From Acanthaster planci (taxonomy: Eukaryota; Echinodermata; Asteroidea; Valvatida; Acanthasteridae), in NCBI RefSeq assembly GCF_001949145.1, contig NW_019091383.1, forward strand, positions 1,412,970 through 1,462,020: a DNA stretch of 49,051 bases, given 5' to 3'. A model generated the notes under the pieces. The model was not told the origin of the DNA and searched no databases. It saw only the letters and a list, made by a program, of their open reading frames with translations. Below, one piece after another: positions 9,399-21,100 of this stretch. Each line of letters opens with the position of its first letter. Within the stretch, counting starts at the first letter, position 1. Both the position numbers and the translations under genes were made by a program.

Positions 9399-11734
9399 CA
9401 TTTCCAGCAAGTTCCATACTGAATCGATGGTTGCCCTGACTCTGTGACTGTCTGCCCAATCGATCACGAGTTTGTTTCATATTCTCACCGACCATTGCTC
9501 CATTTATGTTTTGATGGCTTGGAGCAGAAAAAATTTTTTTGATGTATCCGTTACATTATTACAGTACAAAAGTACAAAAGATAATATATCATTACATTAC
9601 ATTGGATTTGCAGCAAACATGGATACAACTGGTGGTCTGCATTGATTGCACACACTTCAAATTACATGTATATCCAGGATAATGCCGTAATGCACATGTA
9701 GCGTAAGGTGTAGCGGAATGAATTGTTTGATTGGTTTTGAGGAGGTATTTCTGAGACAGCTTTGTTTTTGGGATTGGCTGGTTGTATGGTTCACAGCAAT
9801 AGAGCCTTTGTGGGCTATTCCTGAAAAATCAAAGATAAGTGAGAAATTGATAAACGTACAGAGATATGACATCAAATTGTATTTCAGAGAAGGAACGTGT
9901 TTGTTTTTTTTCTCATCTTGACTGCAACTGAACAAAATAGGGACTCATTTTCAGCAGAATGTGCACAAACCTGTACATATTTTTTGCACAAAAAGAAAGC
10001 TGCCTTACTAAAATGGCTCTTCAGCCTTAATGCTGCAGTCAAATAAAATTGTTTCTGGTCAATACTCTACTGGGCGGCAAGTTTTAAAAAATGTTGTGTT
10101 TGTACCTTTCTCTTAAAAATATTTTCCACGGTTGACCACGTGTGCCTAATTAATGATATTCATTGAAGTGTTTGTGATATATACATGTATATACAAGTGT
10201 ACTTACACCAACCAATATATTTAATTCTATTTAATAGGTTAGTAAATGCATATCAATAAGTGGTAATTCTACACTTTATTTTAAAGACCAGATGCGTAAG
10301 GAAAAAGTTTGCAGTTGAATTTTTAGCTGCAAGAAATTGATACAGTTACGCTTGCACAATTTTTGGCCTTGTGGAAATGGTGAGAGTGCTTACAGCTTAG
10401 AATGTAGTTATGCACAGCACCTTCATGTACAGTGAGCAATGTGAGATCATCCCTAGACTAGATCTTAATTATGCAGACATGTTCATTCAATTGAGTAGCT
10501 CTTATTTAAGATTTAAACTTTCATTGAAAGTTTTAAGCTGCTTGAAAACAAAAGTTTAAAAATACAAAGTGTTCCCATCCCAAACAATTTGGGTAAAATT
10601 ATGCATACAGGACTCTCTATGGATGGTTTATGTGGGAACATTTCAAAATCCAAAATCTCTATTTACAGATAACTTTTGATGGAATTTTGCCCTAGAATGA
10701 TCTAAAATTGCAATTGCTTTTATTCTCCACTCGGATAAAAGTTCCACAAGACTGCCTTTGAACCATCAAACTAGAAAGCTGGAATGTGTTTGTGCTTACA
10801 TGTACATGTAGATATATAGGTTGAAAGTGAAATGCAGAGATCAAATGATAGGGAAGCAAAGTAATGTTTTCTTCTGTAACTTATAATTCATATTTTGATT
10901 ATTATGTGCATTCATCAACGATGGTAGAAGAATCATAGATGTACAATTTTATTGTTCAGAACAGCAAAATACTAAATGTGTTGTGAAAAAGTCAAGAACA
11001 AGTTTTATTAACCTTGATGTTATTGTAATTGAAATAAATTATTTCTTAAATCTGATTTATTTTGGTGCTTTTACTATAAATCACTTGAGTACTGTGAAGA
11101 TTTTCAAAGCAAGGAAAAGGCACATTATATTCAGTCCTTATTTGCAGATGGGACAGTTACTTTCGAATTGTAATCTGGTTCTGTGTACAATTGAACCAAA
11201 GCCTGCGTAAGAGCAGTACCTCGCGGGTTGAACATGGAATCCAGACTGCATTTGAAGCTGTTGGGGGGGAGTATGTGGCACATTGCCCTCCTCGTCCCCC
11301 CAGAGAAAAATTTCCCTCCACTCATGGAAACTTGTGAATACTATTCACTCAAAGGGATTACTGACAGAAAGACTACTTTGCTGCAGGCTTTCTGCATTCT
11401 ATGAAGAGCTACTATTTCGGGTGTATTTTCACTCTTTAATGACAGAAAAAAGAGAACAAAACAGTGGTTAATTACGTACTTGTTCGTTTTTTGCCATGTA
11501 GTTTGCATGTCTTCCAACTATTGACTCATTAGAGGGAAAATGGGTGCCATGTACCACCCCCCCTAAAAAAATGGGACCAAACATTTGGTTTTCTTGGGTG
11601 TTTTGTTTCCACTCCTTTCAAAAGTAGTTCAAAGTTCTTTCGCCTCACCCCCGGCCTCAGAAAAGCAATTAATAAGTGGTCACATTAAAGAAATCTTTAA
11701 TTTTTATGGGCCCCCAAATAAAATCCAGACATCT

Positions 11735-11900
11735 GGATCATCATCCAGACATCTGAAAGACATCTGCACTAGTAAGTAGGAGGTCGTGGGTTCGAGTCCC
11801 ACCCGAGTAAGCTTGTGAGGTTTTTTTGCAAGCTCTCGGCCCACTGAGCATACAGTGCTTATTAATATACGTTGGGTAAGGGCAAAAACCGTTATATATA
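11735..11900 (+). mobile_element. tRNA-derived SINE fragment
   Basis: A good B box and T-arm are visible (GTGGGTTCGAGTCCCAC, about 11786-11802), preceded by AGTAAGTAGGAGGTC and followed by a GT-rich tail. The A-box half is degraded, so this is not a functional tRNA gene. Confidence 0.6.
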
Positions 11901-12179
11901 TAAATAAAATCCACTTCCCCCCCAACTATGGTGCTTCCATCATGCTACATAACCAACGAAAGTGTCAGTCTCCATGGCAACCAACCAATTGGGCTCTACG
12001 CTTCACTGTGTTTGCAGTGGAATAATGGTTTAATGAATTAAAATCTGATGACAGCTATTCATATTGTGCAATCCAGTATGTGGTGGGTTTTGGGCGCTCA
12101 TCACGTCTGTTTATCCCTGCTGACCGCAGCGAAACATTTCCACAAACCATTACCGGTGTTGTCAGGGTGATCAACCACA

Positions 12180-12345
12180 GATAAACTCTCTGTGCGTCCT
12201 CCATCCATTAGTGCTCGTGGGTAGAGAGAGGTACATTATACGTGTAGGTGTAAGTGACTTGCCCATGGTCTCCCTGTAACAGGATTTGAACCCCGCTCTT
12301 TGATCAGGAATTGCAAGGCCTGCCACTGGGTCAGACACTCCCACA
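12180..12345 (-). mobile_element. tRNA-derived SINE with GGGCAAGTCACTT domain
   Basis: On the minus strand an A-box-like TGACCCAGTGGCAGG is followed by a B box GGGGTTCAAATCC (near 12290) and then CCATGGGCAAGTCACTTA. That last motif resembles the conserved core of MIR/Deu-type SINEs, which occur across deuterostomes. Confidence 0.65.
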
Positions 12346-13944
12346 GTATAGAGGGGCCATACAAGTGGTAATAGATGCCCCTCCCTCACCCCATCCCATG
12401 TACAAGTTTGCAAAATGAAGACATGTAAAAGTAACTGGTAAGGAAATCAAGGATCTTGCAGATACTGGCAAATGTCCTGTCAATTTACTCATAATTGCTT
12501 ATTAATTACTTGAATTAAATAATTCCAAAAGGGAAGGGCCAGTTTCAAGGATATGATGAGACAACCAATATCTAGCCCCCTTTGATCATTCCCTGGAACT
12601 TGGGCGTCCACATTTGGAAAGAAGAGTTGGAGGCATTTTGGAGTCGGCATCACTTTGGATTAATGCATTACTTGGATAAATTCTCGGTAATTTGGAATGA
12701 GTTATTGGTGATTGGGATCATTAGTTTTGCTGAAAAGACCACAGGCACAATCAGCAGACAATTGTATTGATGCATTGCCATGTTGTCATATCGAAGAGCT
12801 TTGGAATATAACTCACAACTGAAATTCAGCATGTGAAGCAATCATACAGTCCAATCAGACGAGCGAATTAGGTCACGGACCATGTACCCAGGGATGTGCA
12901 CGTAAGCTCAGAGCTGGTTCAATGCATGTTACGGCCGGCACAATATCAAAGCAGAAATTGAATTGGATTAACTCTAATAATAAAACATACCGGTATATTC
13001 CTGTCTACCACTTTGTTTTCTTGTAATATTTTAAGTCTAAAAATATGCTGCTCAAAATATTTCACCCTATACATTCTGAGAAAAGTGTACCACAAAATTG
13101 GGGAATTTTGCCTCATTAAAACTTTGTTTCTGCTTGAAATCGATAAGTGAAGAAGATTTATTTGTCAAAATGAATAGATTTAAGCACCGCATCGGTGCTT
13201 CATCTTGGCAGAACCACGGCTGCACTGTACATGCTGCATGCTGCAACGCGTGTCATGAGGTCGCGAGTTTTTTTCGAGAAAGTCAAGAGCGCCTGCGGGG
13301 GTAATAACAATCCGTAACACGCATGGAACCAAGGTCGCACATGTTTGCACTGGGGCCGCTCGCGGTTGCACATCCCTGGGTAAATGGTCCATGTTCATCT
13401 TTGATCCATTAAAGCTCTGAAGCTCTGTTGCCGTGGTAGCAGAAACTATTTGGCCACAAATGAATCGCGATCAAGTAGCACCTGGATAATTCAGTGGATT
13501 CACCATACTTTCCTTGAAAATGATGGTGTCAAGCCGACAGACACTAAGAGCTGAGAAAAACGTCAACTGCTGTACATGTCTGCCATCATTTGTAAAAATA
13601 TAACAACTGCAATTGTAGAAGAGTAGAGAAAGGGAAAATATGCAACCATTTTTTGTGTTTGGATGTTAGTTAAATCATCATGAGTTTTTCTTTAGCATGT
13701 TTTATTTATATACAAGAGAGAAAATTACAGCAAAATCTAACATCCGAAAAAACCTATTAATTTTTGAATGTACGTGATGGAAATGGAGGATTGGAAATTC
13801 TGCATCATAAAAAAAAATCACTCCCAGTAAGGTCAGTTATGCGATATTTGACTTTACTTGTGTATATTTACAAAGCGACAGAAAATGAAAATGAGAGGGT
13901 AGTATCAGCCATTGATGTGTCATAATTTCTTTGTCTGTTGCTAG

Positions 13945-14718
13945 GGTCGACTGGGACCAGGCCGAATCCATCACTGCATGCGTTTAATCGGCATGGCTGA
14001 AAGGTGCTTAGAGCTCATGGTGAGCAGGGTACAAGACCGTGTAGCCTTTGGCAAGCCCCTGGCCCAGCAGGGGACCATACAAGAGGCTATAGCTGAGTCG
14101 CGGATAGAGATAGAACAGGCTAGGTTACTGACACTCAAGGCAGCTCACATGATGGACACAGTTGGCAACAAGGCAAGTTGTAGCAAATCCTGTAATTCCC
14201 ATAAATCTTAACCCAAATCAGCTAACTCTTACCCCTGAGATGGATTCTTGGGGGCAGCAAGTGGGGGCATGCACCCCCCCAAAAAAAAGGGGCCACAAAC
14301 TGTTTTGTGTCAGTTTTAGAATGAAGAGAAAAGTGATTTTTTTTCCTGGAGGACTTTTATCTTTTCCACCTTTTCCTGAAATGTTTAAAAACCTCAAGAT
14401 TTAGCCCCACCCCTCTGAAAGGCCATAAAAGATTTTAAATTGTTGTGATTCCTGAGCACCCACATGGCACCACTTTGAAAGTTTTTTGTTTTTCAGGTTG
14501 CTGCACCAGAGATTGCCATGATCAAAGTGGTGGCACCCAACATGGCCCAGAGGGTAGTGGACAGGGCCATCCAGGCCTTTGGAGGAGCTGGACTGAGTGC
14601 CGATTGGCCTCTGGCGTACTTTTTCTCCTGGGCCAGGATCCTACGGCTGGCAGACGGTCCAGACGAGGTGCACCGGAGGGCGATAGCTCGGATGGAACTG
14701 AAGAAATCATTGAAATGA
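13945..14718 (+). CDS. ACAD10: ACAD10-like acyl-CoA dehydrogenase, last two coding exons (5' incomplete)
   Basis: Exons 13945-14172 and 14497-14718 encode 149 residues of the C-terminal acyl-CoA dehydrogenase domain. Exon A opens after ctag with [16 protein letters not shown] and contains [11 protein letters not shown] and a helical segment ending DTVGNK. Exon B has [16 protein letters not shown], the FAD-contacting QAFGGAGLS and the signature [11 protein letters not shown], ending at TGA 14718. GNK joined to [11 protein letters not shown] fits ACAD10 better than ACAD11. Both exons are phase 0 at their junction, which requires the donor AAG|GCAAGT, a GC-AG intron; the nearby GT would break the frame. 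The family oxidises acyl-CoA with FAD in mitochondria or peroxisomes, and vertebrate ACAD10 also has hydrolase and kinase-like domains, not seen here. Upstream exons were not found: they may lie beyond the window (placing the GPCRs in an intron), or the locus may be a fragment. Confidence 0.88.
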
Positions 14719-17460
14719 TGGGATGATCTTTCCTTGAAAGGATGCTTCCATTTGAAACCAAAAATTCCAGATTACAATGCATTTAGAGGCTATTTTCATG
14801 AGGCCACTCGGCACAATCTGCTTAGCAAACAACAGATTATGAACCAAAATGTCATGTAATGCAAATTGGCTATGACTGGTTCCCAGCTCAGGGGTTCTTA
14901 ACACGATCATAGCTCAGGAAAATGGATCCAGAAGCCATTGGATATTCAGCAGTCAAAATGCAAAAATCTCTGGGAATGTACAACTTTTTCCTGGTATGCG
15001 AAGATTGCAAATGGTAATAATGGTATTGATGGCATTCACAAATCACTGGTCTTTTTCCAAAGTGTGGTTTTATCCCTGGCTTAAGCTTGAAGTATTGAAC
15101 CTTTGTTGTCACATGAAGATAAATTGTTTTTGTGGAAGAAAAGTTACATTGCAGGTTAAACTCATGAAAATGAAGCACATAAAGCTGAGATCTGGAAAAC
15201 TGCAGGATGCCTGGTAAGAAGTATAACTTCTATCTTTCAAATTCCAGACTTCCCTGCTGTTCTAAGGCAAGATTTCACCTTAATTGGTTCATGCATAGAT
15301 TTGTTATCTGATGACGTGAGCAACACCTGTGAACCAGTGAAAAGCACCCCTCTTTCTCCATAACTGTATGGACAAGCTCGATCAGCAACAATTTTTTAAC
15401 CACTGGTCAATTTTGCCCGGTGTCAGGTATATATTTCATGCATAGGTTACCAGTCTAAATTGACCACTGGTTGACAATTCGTCCCTGATAGTGTTGCAAA
15501 GCTTACATGACCCTTTGTGTTCATGCAAAGCAAGTAGTGTGCAGTACTTTAAGCACCTGTAAAGGTTTCCAACTGTCTCATGTCGGCAGATTTTCCACTG
15601 TACGGCAACGGGTACCCCCCCTCTTTTGTGTCTTCTTTTGTGTTGTAGGAATCTTGGAAATTCCTTTTGGATTTTCAGAGGGATGAGAACAGAGTCCCCA
15701 AGCGTATAGCTAAAGGCGTTACATTTTAGGGAGGGGTCCCCCTTTGCCATGTCATGCTGAATATCAATTTCCCTTATTTCATGTGGACTCATGACCAGGC
15801 GCAGGGGACCATGAATTCCTGCGTCCCTAAAACAAGTCTTTTTTTCCATCATTGTTTCTCTAAACCCAGATAGGTGCTTCACAGGTACATTTTTTCTCTT
15901 CCTATTACGTAGACGTTTGGAAGTGCTAGTTTGTCACCGTAAAAATGAGTAAACTGCTTTTTACGCTGAAACTATCAAAAGTTAAATGTTTTGAGTATAT
16001 TGTCTATCATGCACAACAGAAAATTTCTATTTGACTATTATGGGTGACCCTGAAAAAATTGTAAGGAATCATGTTAGTGGCTGAAAATTGTGCCTTGTCT
16101 TTTTTATCCAACTATTCCTGGTTTTTGTGAAATTCAAACCACTCAGACTCATTAAGGCATTTATTGCTTTCTGTTTGGAAGGGAAATACGCCCTATTATA
16201 GAATTTGACTAGAAATCATAATGACCAAGTCTCCGTATTAAAGGTATTGTAAAATAATATCTGGAAAATTTAAGAGTGGTTGAATTGTTACCTTTCTCAA
16301 TCCTACAAAATCCTCCCAAGGCCTTTGGGTATATCTTGAAGGGTCTTGAGGATTAGCCTCGAATTTGATGCCAAGTTCCTTCATTTGGATCTTAATTGTG
16401 TGGGAGAAGGGTTGGCATAGCTAAATTGCAATCTATTTCTGGCAGAGCTTGAAACCTTCTCTCACAACAGAAATGCCTATAATATCAGATTTACAAGCAT
16501 AAAATACGATATCATTTTTTTCTCGTTGGTAATATAATCTAAGTTAGTAATATGTATTAGTTAAATTCAACCTTAACCCTTAAACTTTAATCCACAGAAT
16601 GTGAATACAGCCGCTGGTTACACTGTGCATATTTACATTTGCCAATAGAGAAATAAAACAACTTTATAAAAAAAGACGTTACCAGAAATGAATTTAAAAC
16701 AAACTAAAAAGTATTATATAAAAATGGGTCTGTGCCTATCCACGTTGCGTTTTGCAGAGCGTAAGTTATAGCAGTTTTCAACACAAACCTTAGCTTTCCC
16801 AACCAACTCTACGCATGAGTGGTCCATGCTTAATTGGCCTATTTGAGATATGGCAGACACACCAGGAGGGTGCTATTGGGTTCCTAAAAATCTATTGTAT
16901 TTCACTCCAAATTTTACCCTCTTTAAATAGCGCCCTCCTATTTTGTCCATTTTCAAAAGGGCTAACTGCAGATGTACATACATGTATATTTACTTTTAAT
17001 CCAGTCTTCATTGTTTTCGGTTTTATAAGTTTACTATCTCGTCACTATGGTTGTCACAGTGACCAACCATGAAGAGATGTCACCAGATCCCTCAAAATTA
17101 GTTTTATTGCCATTTAAAAAAAAAAAAAAAATCTTCTTTAGTTTTCGTTGAACAGAGCAAACTGAGCTCTTGGCTTTGAATATCCTCCAGTCCAGCATCC
17201 TGATGAAGTGTGAGTGCATGTGTTGAGGCTTGCTATATACACTGAGCCAGATGCTCTTCCAGGCCTGTTAGCTTGATAATGACTCTGGTCACTTGTGACT
17301 CGTTTGGGGGGGTTGGGTCGCAAATGAGCTAAAAAATGCACCACTATTCAGGACAGCCTTGCAGGACCACTATTGAAGCCAGTAGCTCATGATAACAGCC
17401 ACAGGGGGGAACACTGCGGTCATATTTGTGTGAGTTGAGTTGTACAACGTAATACCTAAA

Positions 17461-17636
17461 TGCAGCGGTGTGGCTAAGGGGGGGTGCATGCCCCCATGAA
17501 AAAAATGTCATCCCCCTCGCCCCTGCACTTGATGCGATCGAGATTATGTACATGTATAAATCCAACATTCAGTCACCCCCCCCACTTATACGTGAAGCCC
17601 CCCCCTCCGCTCAGAATTCTGGCTACGCTGCTGCCT
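17461..17636. repeat. dispersed repeat with G-tract and C-tract ends
   Basis: It opens GCAGCGGTGTGGCTAAGGGG and closes TTCTGGCTACGCTGC, so the ends are partly inverted copies (GCAGCG...). Inner parts are runs of G and C with little complexity. This looks like a degraded short element; its class is uncertain. Confidence 0.4.
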
Positions 17637-17771
17637 AAATGTGAAGTCAAGAACTATGACAACAGGTATACTGTAACCAAAAATGTATTCTGAACTTCAT
17701 TCAAAGAATTAGACACTACTCTTGACGAAGCATGTCCCCCTTGGCATATGGAAGATCAGAAGCTGACAATG

Positions 17772-17830
17772 TTAACCCTAACACTCCTCAGTCCTCCAAC
17801 AGGTGAAGGATTGAGGAGGGTTAGGGTTAA
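17772..17830. mobile_element. 59-bp TTAA palindrome, copy A
   Basis: It begins TTAACCCTAA and ends TTAGGGTTAA (perfect 10-bp inverted ends), with an internally palindromic CTCCTCAGTCCTCC...GGATTGAGGAG core. It matches the element at 35129-35187 in reverse orientation at 55 of 59 positions and identical length. TTAA at both ends suggests piggyBac-type target duplications. Confidence 0.75.
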
Positions 17831-18140
17831 AGTTAGGAATATTTTTACAGTCTAATGGTCTTGTCCAAAATGGGCAACATCATTGGTGGCTGAAGTCATT
17901 CACTGCTACTTGCTAATGGCCAAAATCTGAGTCATTTCCAAAAAATACTCAATTTGGACACCTGCTTTTACCCCTAGCATAATATTTGAGGTCACTGTCA
18001 CTCTGAAACCATTCTGCATTTGTTGTCAGCAAAACTAACTGGAAGGTCAGGTGGAATCAATCAAGGTTCATGTATTGTTAACACATGAACAGGTGCATGG
18101 CTGAACTTCATTTGGCACTCTCTGAAGACTACAGGTGTGA

Positions 18141-21100
18141 CTAATTTGACGTGTTAAATGATGGGCTGATGGACTCGAGTTGCGTTGATGGGGATGGTGT
18201 CCGAATTGTCTGTACAAACAAGATGAAAGAGAAAATAAAAGAGAGATTCCGAGGAATACTGCTTGGAACAACCACAGGGGTTGAAAATAAGTTGGCTAAA
18301 TTTGGCAAAAAAATCAGCTCAGTTGCAGTCTTCCGTACTCTTGCTTTCGAGCATCTACAGAAAAATTCACATAATCTCACCAACTGTCATGTAGAAAAAA
18401 ATGTGGGATTTGTTAGGCTTGATAAATGACAAAACGAACAAATCTTTTCCATCACTACAACAGCTACAAGTTCCATACAAGAAAAATTGAGAAATTTCAA
18501 ACTTACATGAAAAGCAGACATTTTGAATCTGGAAACTTTACACAACTTTGAACAACTATGCGGTATGGAAAGCAGTGACTCTTTGTCTCATTTCCAGACA
18601 TTTTACCTGGTCATAGCAAATATCTCTGAATTGCAAAAAGCAGTACATTTGATATTCACACAGTGCTGGCACTGTTATTCTGTTTCGAAGACGAACCTTG
18701 AATTTCCTACGTAGAGCCTTGGTCATGAGCGGCGTTAGTCCAGTGCCCTGACTCTCGCTCGGTTTGTTTCGCAGCGGTGTCCCACCTGGACTACGGACCA
18801 TGCTCACTTTCCGCAGGCAGCCTCGATACTGCAGTGCCTCCTCAGAAATCCTACCAGGCAGAAAAATGTAAAAACGGTTTCCTCATCACTTGGGAACAAT
18901 TTTATGAGTTTGAATTTAAAATTGTAACTGTTTCATGTTTGTTTTTTTTCCCTTGATTTTACAGCTTCTGTGATTTTCAGTCTTGTGTTTTCATGATTCA
19001 ACTGTATACTTAACCCCTTGATGACGGGAATTTCTTCCCGAAAGCCGACTCCAAGAATTCCAGCCTTGCTTGGCCACGAAGGCCACCTGCCAAACCACAA
19101 ATTCTCGGTTTGTGGCCCTGCGTGCTCTGCACGCTTTGAATTACACAGTAAAAAGGGTCATTGTTTGGTGGCATGCGGCTCTACTCACCCTTCCACATTC
19201 CTGTTGCCTCTTTTCAAAGTGGGGACCATTGTGAAGCTGGTGATTATGATGCAAAATCGGTCTTTTCATTTCTGGGCTATGCACAAAGACCAATTACCAT
19301 ATATACAAGAGCCAGGGTCTGCCTTCTTCCACCGTGTTCGCTCGAGCGTGGGCCGAGAATAAAAGCGGGCTGAGGATCTCAATTTTTACGGCAGCTATAG
19401 CCGCCTCCCGGCGCGAAGGGGTTAAAGCTTACGCGAGAGTACAAGGAAGGTTTTTTTTTAATAATAAATTGGAAATTTGTATTCAAAAGAATATCCGCTG
19501 ATACAAAGTTCAGACCCCTGGCAAGGATTCTTACCTACTCCTTAGCACCATACCATTTACATTCTCATCATTGTTTTGATGCAGGGATCGTCTGTTCCTC
19601 AACTTGCCAGCCTTGAGGTCACCGTTTCCAACCTCATGCTGACCACTGGCTCCAGTCTTTGATGAAACCAAGAAAAACAAAAACCAAAGAATAAAAATTA
19701 TAATTTAATCTTTAAAGCCATAAACAAAGACTTCTCATTTTGGCAGTACTGTAAACTTCAACAAGAGGCAACACACTACTCCAAGTTGGTTCTTGACATT
19801 CATGAGGCTACCGACTGATGTGTTATTCCTATTTTGAAACCCTTTTCATACCCAGTTTTGCAAAATATTGGTCAAATTTTCAGTGCAGGTTTTAAGTTTT
19901 CCATTTTACATGGGCAAAAGCGCTGATTTCCCAGCTGTTGATGTGTATAATACTAGTAACTATAATTGAAAACAATTAATCTGATTATAATGAAACTTCA
20001 GAGGTGCACAAAACATGGATGATTCCAAGTCAAGTTTCAACAAAATCTGTTGATGCATGACTGAGACCTGAACATGAGTCAAAAAAAGAGTCCTGCCATT
20101 TTAAGACAGAAATATGCCAGTTCTGTGAGTACCTTTTTGTCCTTGAAAGTCTTCCTCAGCTCGATATTCATGATGTCCATCAGTGTTACAACAGCACGCT
20201 GGTTTGATGCATCTGAGGTTGGTTGCTATAGTAACAACACACGAGTGGATTTGAATCTCAGACCCTCTGGTCAGGAGTCACGACCCCTAACCCCTTGGCC
20301 ACACCCCCTCTGATGTGTTAAAGTAGTTAGTTTTTAGGAACTTTGAAATTTGATTTTGAGGCCTGTCACAGGCTACTTTTAGAAGAGATTGCAAACCTTG
20401 CCACAAGCCACGACAAGCAACAAGCTGATGTTACCGAGGTTATAGACTAACCCGGCAACAGGAATTTAGAAGCCATCACTGAAGGGCTATCCTGTTCGAA
20501 CATTGGTGGGACGCACGCGTTACATTCCTCTTTGACCAAAAGGGGGTTGTGTCTTGTCAAGATGCGCAAATATGCTCAAGTTAAAACTTGTGTGTTGCGC
20601 ACATATGTTCAAGTTAAACTCGTGTGCGAGTTTGATGGTCCCGCAGGAATGGCGTCTCCTCGGATTTGTCTACACAAGATTTACATACCTTAGATTGCTG
20701 GTCAGACACCTTCTTCAGCTTCACATTCATGATGTCTGACAGTGTAACAAGGGGTCGCTGATCGCCGGTGCTAGCTTGACTGGAGGACTGTCACAGGCAA
20801 AGATAGATTCTCATTAAACCTTTGAAAATGTCACTCCGGGATCCTGTGGTGGCAGAGTGACCACACTTACAGGCTGTTTGGCCTTCAGGCCACTGGACTT
20901 GCTGCTCTAGGCAGGCAAGCCATGCTGACCTTAGATGCCAATCGATGCATCTGGCAATGCTCCTTGCCAAAGTATCCAGGAAGGTCAGGGCTAATTAGTA
21001 GGATTAAGGCTTACAAGAAGAGGGTCGGGCTAACAAACTCTCCCCATGAATGCATGTAAGGATAGACACTGCCCTCGCATCTTTTTGATATCAGTTGGCT

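Larger units (their letters stand above)
9399..13944. other. 4.5-kb AT-rich region with SINE fragments, no gene found
   Basis: No exon could be supported. I searched specifically for the preceding ACAD10 exons (the conserved stretch just before [10 protein letters not shown]) and saw none. The stretch holds AT-rich sequence, TACATGTA-type words (for example near 10797), and two tRNA-derived SINE fragments (11735-11900 and 12180-12345). Confidence 0.6.
14719..18140. other. region between ACAD10 and the 3' end of PRR11
   Basis: No gene is supported. It includes the ACAD10 3' flank, a 148-codon open frame on the minus strand (15436-15882) that resembles nothing I recognise, a C-rich/G-rich repeat at 17461-17636, and a 59-bp palindromic element (17772-17830). 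ACAD10 and PRR11 are convergent, so both 3' UTRs should fall here. Confidence 0.55.

Noticed and set aside
12582-12770. A W-rich 62-codon frame considered as an upstream ACAD10 exon.
   Set aside because: It lacks any acyl-CoA dehydrogenase motif and suitable splice sites.
15436-15882. A 148-codon open frame on the minus strand between ACAD10 and PRR11.
   Set aside because: No recognisable domain, no splice context and no repeat in neighbouring units. It is long for chance in AT-rich DNA, so it is noted, but nothing supports translation. A protein search or RNA data would decide.
20243-20313. A functional tRNA gene on the minus strand inside PRR11.
   Set aside because: A and B boxes are present but the acceptor ends are not complementary.
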